Source of the DNA: Sclerurus mexicanus
Taxonomy: Eukaryota > Chordata > Aves > Passeriformes > Furnariidae
Assembly (NCBI GenBank): GCA_013396755.1
Contig: VWZF01005810.1
Coordinates: forward strand, 2,484,949-2,548,948
Length of the DNA: 64,000 bases
Direction: 5' to 3'
Shown here: in pieces, positions 38,002 to 49,366 of the stretch
How the letters are laid out: each line of letters opens with the position of its first letter
Numbering within the stretch: position 1 is the stretch's first letter
The notes under the pieces: generated by a model
What the model was told of the DNA's origin: nothing
Databases searched by the model: none
The model's input: only the letters and a program-made list of their open reading frames with translations
Translations under genes and position numbers: made by a program

Positions 38002-41000
38002 ATAGGTGTTGAAAGCACAAGTAAAAGGAAACAATGTTAACAAGGAAAGGGGCAGAAAGACTAGGCAAGAGAAACCGAGACAAGCAGGCCAGGAAAGCAA
38101 GATTAGCAGAATAACTTGCAGTATTGGGACTTCACCTACAAACAGTAAAATCAGAAATTTACCCACTCTACAGACAGGTCAGATACAACATTTCCATTTA
38201 CTTCCATCTAATCCCTAGGTATCAATTGGCAGTGGACTAGATGATCGTTTTATGTTCCTATGAGTACTCTAATTCTCTTCCACCCTGATGATCTCCAGAC
38301 AAGGAAACCTATTCAGTGTTACAAGACTGCACAACAGCAAAGGGCAATTTTCTTTCCTTCCAGCTTACTGTTTCTTCGAGCATTTTGGTTTCCCATCAAC
38401 CAGCAGGAGACTTCCAAGCTGTCACAACAGCCCCAGCCTAGCAGAAAGTTATTACATTGCTTTAAGTTCTGCACAGTGTGGAAGTTGCATGAGCAGAACT
38501 GTACATGGAAAAAAGTCTTAGGAGCAACAGATCTAAGCATTAAAACTAAAGTTCACACAAGAAACATGGGCTCAGAGACAAAGGTGACATTAAGATGAAG
38601 TTTACTATTACAGTCTCCTAGATCTGCCTCTCCTGACCATACTCAGTGCCCAGCAAGAGCAGCCATCAGGCTCTAGGAAGGACCATGAAAGGTTCAGTGT
38701 TCTCTGCACAACTGAAGGTCTACCTCAAGTGTTTTAGGAGTCTTAGACTGAAAGTACTTGGAAACTTGGGGGATTTATTCTTCCAAATATATACACCAGA
38801 AGCAGAGCTCAAGAAAAGACGAGAACATACAAATACAGTAAACAATCCTAGGTTGTTGTACAGAAAGCTAACCACAATGGGGCCCTAAAGGCTCTTATTA
38901 CAGAGACCTGCTCTTCAGTGTCCAACTCTAACCTTTGGTCTCACCATCCCTAAATGGCCAGAACTTCTTGAATGATATTATATTTCTCTAATTTTGGAAG
39001 TCTTTTCTAGACTTCCTTTCTGTACTTATCTTTTGATTCCTGTAGCATCTTTCACTTGACCATCTCATGATGAGTCAGAGAAAACAATGAAAAAAATTTG
39101 TACCAAAGAGCAAGCAGCAAGTTACTGCAACCAAGCTGAGCCCAAGTGGGAAAACCAAAGAACTTTCTCTTTCACTACAAAAGTGATCAGACGGTCAAGT
39201 CTTGCATGCAGACCTCCTTTCCACGTTGTTGGGAAATGATTGCCCAGAGACACAGCTGCAAGGCAGATGTGATAAGCACAAAAAGCTCCATTTCCCTTTC
39301 CTATGTATCCCTGGGGTACCCCTGGGGACCCTGATGGGGTTACTCTCAGGTCTTAGTTACAGCTTGTTATGGCCCCAAACATTTTGCTCAAAATGCTTTG
39401 ATGTTTCACTCAGAGCTGACTATGACTACCTATCCACTGTAGAGCCTGGAGTATATGAAGGAAGAAGGTTGATTAGAAGGAAAAGACGGTTTGCACATGA
39501 GCTCAGTAGCCCCACTCCTGAGCAGGCACACAGAATTTGGCAATTAGTTGGCCGCTGGCAGTGAAGGCAGCAAATATGCTTGTTGCAGAAGCAGGTGACC
39601 ACAGAGTGCTAGTCTGCCCCTTTCCTCAAGTCCACAGCTCTTCCCAGCTCCAAAGTGCTCACTCATGAAGAGTTTACCACTTGCTCCCTCTGCACAATTT
39701 TGTCAGTGAGGGAGATGCGAAGAGACAGTGGGGCTGCTCATTTGGCATTTTTGCTGACTGCTTCCATGGTGCAGTGATATCCTAAACAATACCAACCAAG
39801 CGCTACCAGATTTTTGGAAGTCTTAATTCAACAGACCTTGCAACACCCCCGTGTGGTTAAAAAAAGGATATTGGCTCATGCCACCCACCACTGAAACAGA
39901 CACCCCTTAGGCTGGGATGAAGCAGCTGTATGACACCACGCAGCAACACTTCACAGCATTTTAGGGTAGAAAGCAATTAACCTTTGGCTGAATCCCCTTA
40001 GCTTCAAGCTACAAAAAGAGTGTTTGTTCTGTTTTCTTCTCTACCCCCCACCTCCCCCAAGTCTGCACAGCTCTGGTGTTCTCATTAGCTCACTGCCCAG
40101 GCTGCTCTCTGGACCCTGAAATGGAGAACAACAGTTGTCATCAAATTAATGGTCTGTTTATCCAGATATTAATTTTGTTTTTTCTTGCTTCTGCTCCAGG
40201 GTAGTGGCAGCTGATTCCAATAAAATTTGGGTGAGGTTGTAATGCTTTGTTTCTGTTTGGACAGTAAATACACTAGAGCTGAAATCTACTTGAGATCTCA
40301 GATGTACTTTAAAGCAAGTTCAGAGAGTTTGGGTAAGATCCTCCTTACAGGTCTGAAGAGAGTAACTACTGCAGCTGAGAGAAGACATCCTTCTGCCCAC
40401 TTCTGCCTGGTTGAAATGTAATACTATTTTCTGTACTTACACAGAACCTTCATCTTCAGGTCCTAAGACAGAGCTTCCCAGGAGCCAGGTCTGCCAGTGA
40501 CATCATGAAAGCTTAGAAATCCCAGCAAAGTCAGATATCCCTTAGATTTTTAACTTCTGAATTAAAATCCTGTATAGCATAGGCAAGGAGTGAATTATTT
40601 AAAAGGTCTGAAGGCAGCTAAGTGAAGATTCGGGAGTATAATCTGTGTCTGATCCTTCAAATGGGATTCCCCCACTTCACCCTGAGCACACATTTCCAAC
40701 TTCATCTGCCTCATAGGCAGAGAAGGGGATGATCTCAAAGGCTCCCATCAATTTAAGACGTCTGGTGAGTCCTGTCCTTACAGGACCCTTGTCTCCATCA
40801 TCTAGGCTCACTCTAGTTGACTAAACTCTCATTCCACATTAGCATACATGTGCACCTTTGTGCACTCAGCACAGCCCTCTGCTTCTGCTGAAGCAAAAAT
40901 TGGGTTTGTGTTGTCTCAAAAAACGTATCAAACTCTCCAGAGCTGCAGCCAGCTCTGCATTTGAGTCAGAGTGGTTCCCAGTCAACATCAAGGAGATGCA

Positions 41001-44000
41001 TTAAATGACCTTAGGGGTCACATTACATGGAGCAAAACAGTGTGTTAGCAACTTTATCTTTCTAGGTGCTGCTTATCAGCTTCATCCCTACAGTTTTCCA
41101 CCCTCTTCCATAAAAAAGTAGCTTCCTAAAAAGTTTGTAACTGGACCACTTCAAGCAGTTAAAGCAACGACTTTGGCATCTTCATTTCAATGTATGCTTC
41201 TAACACGAAGCTTTCCCAGAGATGCCCCGCCCTGAGCATCAGAAATGGGAAGCTATGGCAGAGGCTGTGGTCATCTGCAGGAGAACTGGGCAAGCACAGA
41301 CAGACCAGCCACAGCCTGTGGACTGCAGGAGGAGGGCACAAAGGCAGCCTGAACCAGGGCAACACACTTGGTGCTCTGAAAGCACCCTCAGGAGGGGTCT
41401 TCCCAGAACCCTTCAGGCACCACTAAGACCAGCTTGGTTATAGGACCTGCAAGTGCACTCCTCCTCTGTGTTAGTGGGAGGGATGAGCCCACTGCAGTTC
41501 CTCAGCCCCAGGCCAAAACCTATTCTGCTACCTTTTGTTTCCATCATCCAAATGACATGAGACTTGTCACCAGCGCTTCCCAAACAAGTGCTCTCAGCTA
41601 AGGAATGAGCCATATTTGAGACCCATAAAGCTACCTGGCTTCAACTCTCTTGTTTTGGCTTCAGGTAGTTATTCATGCAAGCCTGTCAGTCCCAAAATCC
41701 AGTCACACTGGGTGGGTGGGGGTCCCTGGGCCACACTGTGCCTGGCCACTGCACACCGCTTGGACTGCAAAACACCACAGGCTGTACCTGCAACACAGCA
41801 GGTGTTGTGCCCAGCCAGGACAGTAGCAGGAGTGCCACTGAACTGCTGACAGCTGATACTACCTTTCCTTGGTGCTATAACAGTAGATTTGAGCATAAGC
41901 TCACACCTCCCACTCCTATTGTGGATCTGGTATCATATTCAAACAGGAGTGTTCCATTCATCTTTTCCAAAGCCTGAAGTCCTTCTTGCCTCACTTATCT
42001 ACAGAAAAGGCCCCTGTAGGTGCTCCTTCTGCAGGCAAATAAGAAGTCAGAAAACAAAATGAGGAGTCAAAACAAAGCAGTGCTTTCCCTTAAGTCAGCC
42101 TCAGAGAGATGCAGGCAGGAAAAGAGAGCCTGCATTAGCAGATCCCTGTTAGTGGGCTTAAAGGGGAAGGAATCCATAAAACCTCCAGGCATTCCAGCAG
42201 GCTGGGTACCCGGGATCACTTTCACAGTTTAGGAAACAGTTTCATCTCAACCCCCACAAACTGACCTTGGCAGAACATCGAAAGTTTGCACGTAACAGCC
42301 ATGTCTGTGCTATGAGTAATCCAGTCCTCTAAGCTAATGCTCCATTTTGTTGGTGGAACAAAATATCTTGTTATCATGTGAATGAGACATTAGAGGAAAA
42401 AAGAACTAAACCACATTAAAATGGTATTTATGAGAATTTCCTAAGTCCATTTAACAAGATCCTTCTACCCATGTAATTTCACCATTTTGTGCATCTTCAT
42501 GTCTTTCCCACATAATTTTCTGTTTTACATTTTACACATTGCATTTTTCCAATAGGCTAGAAGCAAAGTACACATACTCAGGCTGAAACAACAAGGTATT
42601 CCGGGCATTAAATGGGGGAGTATCCTCTTCGGAAATAACCTAATGTGAATCTTTTGATTACTCACAGTTCAGTGAAAGAGGTGACTGACTACATTTACAG
42701 ACAACACAGATAGCCTTGTAGTAATATACTCCTTTTGTTTTTCCATTTGTCAAGCTTATTGCACATGCTCAAACTAACCCCATTGATTAGCAGTTCAGGT
42801 TAGAGACCCACTGTGCACCAGAACATGACAGGACACTATTGCCTGCTGCTGGCCAGCAAGGGAAGGAACAGCACACTGGGACAGCCAGAAGTGGGAAGTA
42901 TTGCTTACACACCTGTTGTCTTATCCAGTCAGCTAGGTCAAAAAGTGAGAGTACTGCATTTAGAGGTTTGCATTTCTGGTTTTCATTCAGTTTGTATTCC
43001 AACCTAACTAGTTGCATCAACTCTTCAAAAGAAAGAGTATAAGCTTAGACAGAGTTAAGCATGCAAAGAGAAAATTCAGGAGTCTCATCTGTGTCCTATA
43101 AATGCTCCAAGATGGCACATCAATGCCTACAAATCTTGCCTTCATCTCTTAGAAGAGAAAGCAGCTTCAGCAAGCAATCTATGCCAATTACATGAAAATT
43201 AGGTCAGGTACCTTACCTATATTAGTCACCTCGTAATCAGTTCAGAATCACGCCGAGATACGGCCGTTTCTGGAAAAAAGAACTAACGTATTTTTCCAAA
43301 TAAGCTGTAACTTGGGGGATCGGAGCAGTGTAAAATATTTAAAAGCTAGTGAGGAGTTTGAGTCCAGTGGAAGAGAGGTGCCTGCTTTTCTAATGAGACA
43401 AGGTGCCTATTTCTAACTCAGCTGGGCCAGGTAACATGACCTGTTATAATTTGCTTATATTTAAAGGTCTGAATCTAGAGCCAGTGACAAGCTGGCTTTG
43501 CCACAGCAAGATGTTGAAGGAACCAAAAGCATGAAGGACAGATTTAAGTTTGGTATGTCTTTGAAGTTCTTGGACTATTTGGCTTTAGAAGGATCTACAG
43601 ACAAAAGGAGAAATAATGCATTAAGGACTGTGGGACAGCCAAGTTTATATAGCTCCTGGCTTTGCAGGTTCTCACAGAATTAAGCACATTCATATGCATT
43701 AAAGGGTGGGTGTATAACAAGCCCATACCTTAGGCTGCTTTAACACCATGCTGATTTGTACTGGTAGTATTCATAGGCAGCCCTTTTCTTCTGCCTTTTT
43801 CATACAGATGCTGTAATATACTGAACTGTGTTAAGGAGCTCATGGATAAACTTCCAACAATAGCTGAAGCTTTGCTTTCCAAAACATCATTTACTGTGCT
43901 GTGAATTCAGAAGTGAAGGACCACCTTGCAAAGGGTGAGTGCTCTGCCTGACAAGGAATTTGGGAAAATGGACACAAAGACAGGAGCTGATGTGATGAGG

Positions 44001-46098
44001 AAGTCAACAGTGACTGATGTTTTCCCAGCATCTGAAACATATCAGGTAGGGACAAGGTCACCAGTCCTTAGGCAGTGGGCACAGCCTAAAACTGTAGCGT
44101 AGTTTACATCTGACTGATGCAGATAGATGAGCTGGTTGTGCTTAGAGGGCTGAGCAGCTGAACATACCACTCTTGCCACCATTTGAGGTTCTGCAACGCT
44201 TAGGCTGACATCATGCAACTGCAGGTTTTCAGTATGGAAACAAAAACTCCCTATGGTTACTCATACCTCATGTCAACACAAAGAAAAGAAAAAGCATCCT
44301 CTGTTCTAGTCAGCCCTGTCCAAAAAGTGAGCATAGGCATGGATATGTTGCTGAAAGTCAGGGGCTGAAGAGCAGCCCGTCAGGACTCCCTGCACACCAA
44401 CTAGAATAACTAGCACAGAATGAAGATGAGCCACTCCACGAGAAGGAATGTAGAGGCAATTAACTCCTCTGGAGCAGAAAGAAAAGGCATAGCTCTGAGC
44501 TGTCTGCACACAGGTACTCCACAGACCACTTCCATAACAGTGCAGCAGATATTATGCACTACTTCTGCTCCCTACACACACAAAGGGGCTTTGAAGCAGC
44601 ATTCCATGACATGGGGGTGAAAGTTTATTCCCAGCTTCCATGCTTATGCTCACAGCTCCTTCCAGCCAGTGACTCCCACTGTATCAGTCACACACACAGC
44701 ACACAGGCTTCCCCAGCTCTCCCCTCCCATGTACATACAGGCTGTTGCAAAGAGAAAGAGGGAAGCAAATTCAGAAGAAATGCATTCAGCCCGGTGTTAT
44801 CTGGCAATGCTGAGTGAGAGAACAAGCATTAAGCAGCTAGTGCAAACCTACTGTGCAATAACAAAATTATAAGCTCTTGGAAGCTCTATAAAGTGTCCTT
44901 TCATTCTCGCCTGCCCTAAGATGGGCAGGTGCAGGCAGTAAGGCAGGAGTGTAAAAAGAAACTCTTTCTCCTCCAGACAGTGTAGTCTCCAAAGCTGATA
45001 TTATGGTCAAACAGCACAACCCATAAGCCAGCCCTTCCCTGTCTGTCATCATTCTTGCCTTATTGTCCTGGGCTTTGCTTTGTTTGCTGGGAGCAGGCAT
45101 GCTCCAGTTCTCAGCCACATGCCAGCAAACATGCTGGCGTGCTGCCCACCCTAAGTACCGTGTAGGCAGGATGGCGCCTCCAATATTTAAAACAATATTT
45201 AATGTTTTACATCATTGTGGGCCTGTAGATTATTTCCTAAATCCATGAAGCAACAGTGGATCAGCATGTGGTGTGTTAATGCTGCACGAGGAAATAATGC
45301 ATGAGGGGAAGAGATTAGTGGGGAGCACTTGAAATTATAGTTGGCATTAACTATAGGATAATGCATAGCTTGGGATGATCTACTCTTCCCAGGCTCCACA
45401 GTTCATCTAACTGTGGACTCCAAGGAAGGCACATAAAGAAGGAAGCCTGCCCTAGTAGCAGACAGTTTCACTTTTTGAGTTCTACCAACTCAAACCCTTG
45501 AAGAAAGTTTCTTTAGGGACTGCTTAGGGAATAGAAGTGCTAGATATCAGTAGGTACATTATTTGCAGAAAAGAGGAGACAGGTCTAAAGTAAAAACCTC
45601 AAATACAAGCCTCCTTCTCATGTACAAGGAACAAATCAACATGACAGGGAGTGACAGACTCTGGTTGATGCCACATACCACAGACCTCAAGATTATACTT
45701 ACAAAGCATCGATGGATCATTCTTTCTGCCACTAGTGTTAAAAGTTACCTTAAGGACCCAAGCAAGCACCACAGCATTGAAGTGTTTGAGATAGGGGTAT
45801 AAAACACAAGAGTTCAAGAACAATATCATAAAGAAAATATTTGACATTTGTTAGTAGGGGAAAGTTGACTCAAACCACATGAGCATATCTTAACTCTGTC
45901 ATCCCAGCTATATTTGTTTGTTCAGTGCTCAACTTTGTTAGGAAATTAATTTTGCAGGATTAGTGATAAGTCCTTTTTCGTTGCCTTATATTTGTCACTC
46001 ATGAGGAGACAGCAAGGAAAACTTGCTGTGTAACTTCATTTCCAGAACAGAAGCCTGACAATATAAAAAGAATTTGTCCAAGATGAATGGTGAGGTCC

Positions 46099-46116
46099 CC
46101 TGACTTCAAAGTCAGG
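46099..46116. repeat. Perfect 8-bp inverted repeat, extendable to 12 bp
   Basis: CCTGACTT (46099-46106) and AAGTCAGG (46109-46116) are exact reverse complements around the spacer CA. Flanking GTC and GAC also pair, across one mismatch. A small palindrome of unknown meaning. Confidence 0.85.
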
Positions 46117-46557
46117 TGACACTTAAAGCTCAAATATTGCAGTTCAAAAAGCTGTCCATACATTTGCATACTAACTCCTTAGCAGGCACTCAGAGCTAAA
46201 ACACAAATATGAGGAGATGACAAAAAGAGGGGTCAGCCACTTCAGCACACAAGCAGACACCTCCAAATCCAAATGCCTCCTTCCCATTCAGATCCTAATA
46301 CAAGTACAAGCTGTTCTTGTCATGGTGACTATCCCTGTGCTTTCCAGTAGAGTTGCTTCAACAAGATGCTGAAGATTTAGCAGTGGCTATCGGGTTGCAG
46401 TCATTGACCAGAAGTGACTAAGCATGCCATGGACATGAGGATCCAGCGGAGCATAAGCGCAAAGTCCTTCCCTGGAAGGGGACACTGACAGCAGAACAGC
46501 TTATCTTTGTTTTGGTACCAAAAACCTTTAGGACCAGGCTTCAAAAAAAGTGTAAGC

Positions 46558-46633
46558 AAACTTAAATAAATTTTAATTCAACTTAATTTAGTTACATAAT
46601 TACATATTTAATTTACTCAGCATTTAATTACTT
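46558..46633. repeat. AT-rich low-complexity tract
   Basis: Repeated TTAATT, TTTAATTTA and ACATAATTACATA words, with very few G or C. No unit is repeated exactly. Confidence 0.7.
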
Positions 46634-47035
46634 ATCTGATCTGACCCTAAACTCAACAGTGTTGGTCAAGGTTTAACTAAAAGAGCCTTCCCAGCACAAC
46701 TGGGGATGTCCATCCTGCCCCAACTCCATTCCTCTCCCTCAGTGTAAGAAATCAGAAATATTTTTGAGTTACACATACACATACTGTTCACTATGGTCAT
46801 TCTTGCCAGCTTTTCCACTTCATATCCTTCATTCAGTGGTCAGAACTATTTTTGGATACAAAATCTTGAATTCAGACCCTCTTTCTGCTCTTCCAGGCTC
46901 ACAGGGGAGAGTCAACAGCTTTGTAACTTTATTGCTATCCCTACTGGCTATATGTAAAGAGGTAGATGCCCACAGTCCCTCCCACAGGTATCTTGGAGAT
47001 GTACATGATTTCTGAATTCTACCCTGTTTATTTAA

Positions 47036-47080
47036 AATCAAAAAACCCCAACCAACCAAAAGCAAACAAACAAGACCCCA
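47036..47080. repeat. A/C-rich low-complexity tract
   Basis: AAAAAACCCCAACCAACCAA followed by AAGCAAACAAACAAG. The same type as the tract at 28803. Confidence 0.8.
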
Positions 47081-48294
47081 GATTTCTTACAGTTCTTTAG
47101 GGGTAAAAAGAAAAGTTTAAAAATACCTGAAATTGAAGCAGTGTCTTGTTGTTGGAACACATTAACACTTTCTTCATTCTCTAAAAAGTTTGTCTGACCC
47201 CAAATTATTTTTTCTTTCCTGTACAACCATCAAACTGAAGAAAATTAACCAATTATTCACAAACCTCAGGTTTGCAGCAGGAGTCTGCTGAAAGGAAGCT
47301 TCCTCACATACACTTCTCAGCACTGTTCCTCTTCAAAGAGTGTTGCAGTCACTTTCTCTGCTTATTTACAGTACTGCAGCAAAACACATTTATGACATTA
47401 CCTGTATCCTAGTAAGTGCCATTATCTCACATGCAGTGCATACTTAATGATATTTTCCCATTATTTCTCTTTGGGACTCCTAACGATTGCTGGATACAAA
47501 AATGCATCTAAAACAGTTGTGCTCCAGAGACACATGCTTCCCCTATGACTCCAGATAATTTCCTCTAAAATTTGATAGGGAGATGTGTACTACTTTGTAG
47601 TATGATCCATTTCAACTGTGTTGCATCAAGGCAGGTAACCCTACACGGTCCCAGTTTTATAAGAATCCAGGCAATTTGAATTAATAGCATAAAAGTATAG
47701 CACTTGCCATAAACATGGAACAGTTGCTTTATTGCACTTGTCAAATGCATTCCTCTCTTTGGTCACAGTTATGGTCGAAGAATTTAACAAAAAATTAACA
47801 AGCCATTCACAATAAAAAGGAACTCAAAAAAATGTTAAAGCTGGAGAAAGCATCACATACCCTACATATTTGAACTCTTACGGTTTTTCCAGCTTGGTTC
47901 TCATTCTTAGTTCCACAAGTTTCTTATAAGCACCATCCCTAGTTCAATACAAATTCGAGTGGAAAGGAGACCTGAGAGGTGTCAACTCTGAGAGAACTGA
48001 GCGGCTGCTGCACACAGGATAAAGATCTGCCCTATTTGCAAAATAGAAACAGAAGCAGTAGCTAGCTATGCACAGAACGGCTGACAGCATTGCCCAGGTC
48101 ATTAACCCAGATGGCTCATCCTGTGCACAGCCATCTGCCCGCAGTTTAGCTCTACATCCCAGGTATCCGAGGGGAGCCTGCAGGCTGCCGTGCCCACACA
48201 CAGCATGGCTGGGGCAGACAAATCCTGCAGCACTGCTGGCCCCACACCCTCACTCTGCTGCCAACCCCCCAAAGCCTGACCACCAAGCAAACTC

Positions 48295-48300
48295 TTTATT
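48295..48300 (-). other. Candidate polyadenylation signal AATAAA (minus strand)
   Basis: TTTATT on the plus strand reads AATAAA on the minus strand. Downstream on that strand comes a strongly G/T-rich stretch (GCTTGGTGGTCAGG, then TTTGGGGGGTTGG) about 10-35 bases away, as expected for a downstream element. A second signal lies 86 bases upstream in that orientation, at 48381. No exon is linked to it. Confidence 0.3.
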
Positions 48301-48380
48301 AAAACTTCTATTTTATAGCAGCAGCCAAAGAACAGAACACAGAAAGAAATCTCTAACATGATATTTAGAAAACAAACCTC

Positions 48381-48386
48381 TTTATT
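48381..48386 (-). other. Second candidate AATAAA signal (minus strand)
   Basis: Reads AATAAAGAGGTTTGTTTTCT on the minus strand, with a G/T-rich sequence close behind. Together with the signal at 48295 it could form an alternative pair of 3' ends for a minus-strand transcript. Chance occurrence cannot be excluded. Confidence 0.25.
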
Positions 48387-49238
48387 TTTAAAGGGCTAAA
48401 ACTGATCTGAAAAATTCATGTCTGCTACAGTAGAAGCAAATAGCTTCACAGACCCACTATAAAACAAACAAGTTACCATTTTGATGTGGCACGGTGGCAG
48501 TAGAAAGCATAATTTTAGATGCTTTTACTGCACTGACCTCTGAACCTTTGCATTATAATTTGAGAAGCAGCTGTGTATTCAGGGTTACAACACCCTGCCC
48601 CGTTCCTGTCTGCCGGGCATGGCGAGTGTCATTCTTGGTGATTAGCAGAGCCACCGAGGAGGTTGCCACAGGAGAAGTCCCAGTCCCCCCTGCCCAAGAC
48701 AGGTGCACACCCCTGTCACATCCCAATCATGTGTCCTTTGGGCTTGTTACCACTGCTGTCATCAAAGCAGACTATCAGCAACAAGTGCAACATCACACAA
48801 GGGACTCTTGGTAGTTTGAATTTAACATCTTAGTGGTGCCCATCAAAGGCTTATTTTCTACCAGAAATGCAGCAGGAAAAGTTTAACAATAAAGTAGTGG
48901 GGTCAAAGTGAAAAGTGATGGAGGAATCTTTTTTTGTTCTCAAACAGAAAAATAAAATATCTTCTTAAACAAAACTAATTCGAAGTCAGTAAGAAGGGTT
49001 TCTTTCCAAGTCTGCCACAGGACTAGTCAAGAATTATTCTTTGTATGCAAAGTATAAAAGGCATAATATAGCAACATCTTACAAAGTTTTTGCTGAAAAT
49101 GAAAAGTTTAATAACATAAGTGTCCAATACTTGCCAGTCATGGGTGTATTTCAGTAATCCTGCAGGCCCAGGGGTCCACATGAAGGTCCTGAACACTGCA
49201 GTTACTTGAGAAAGGGAACCTTCATCACATTAGCATTT

Positions 49239-49366
49239 TGGCCCTGATCCAAGAAAGCACTTAAGCACGTGCTTAATTTTAAGCACATGAGTGCTCCCAC
49301 CCACATAAAAGGACCACTTACTCACTGAAAATTAAGCATCTGCAGAAATGCTTTACTGTATCAGCT
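49239..49366. mobile_element. Ancient palindromic (fold-back) repeat of amniote type
   Basis: The left arm starts TGGCCCTGATCC and runs through AAGCACTTAAGCACGTGCTT and TTTTAAGCACATGAGTGCTC. The right arm reads CCACTTACTCACTGAAAATT, AAGCATCTGCAGAAATGCTT and TGTATCAGC. The arms are diverged inverted copies around a short centre. The pattern matches from memory the very common fold-back repeat of turtle and crocodilian genomes, with GATCC-AGCAAAGCACTTAAGCA ends and a GTAGTCCCATTGA centre. I do not recall its Repbase name. The heavy divergence in the right arm fits great age. It contains a perfect 16-bp palindrome, TTAAGCACGTGCTTAA (49261-49276). Confidence 0.7.

Larger units (their letters stand above)
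38002..49238. other. 11 kb transposon-poor non-coding stretch
   Basis: No exon or retroelement is supported. Features noted inside are a CpG-dense patch (43231-43322), a short hairpin (46099-46116), AT-rich and A/C-rich tracts (46558-46633, 47036-47080) and two minus-strand AATAAA candidates (48295, 48381). A 120-codon ORF (39202-39564, plus) has no recognised domain. Confidence 0.5.

Noticed and set aside
38195..38275. Possible plus-strand CR1 3' end (GGACTAGATGATCGTTTTAT)
   Set aside because: Only about 20-25 bases resemble the CR1 terminus; the sequence before it and the tail octamer do not match well enough to call it.
39202..39564. 120-codon plus-strand ORF with a basic segment near its end
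   Set aside because: No family is recognised, no initiation or splice support exists, and length is within chance expectation.
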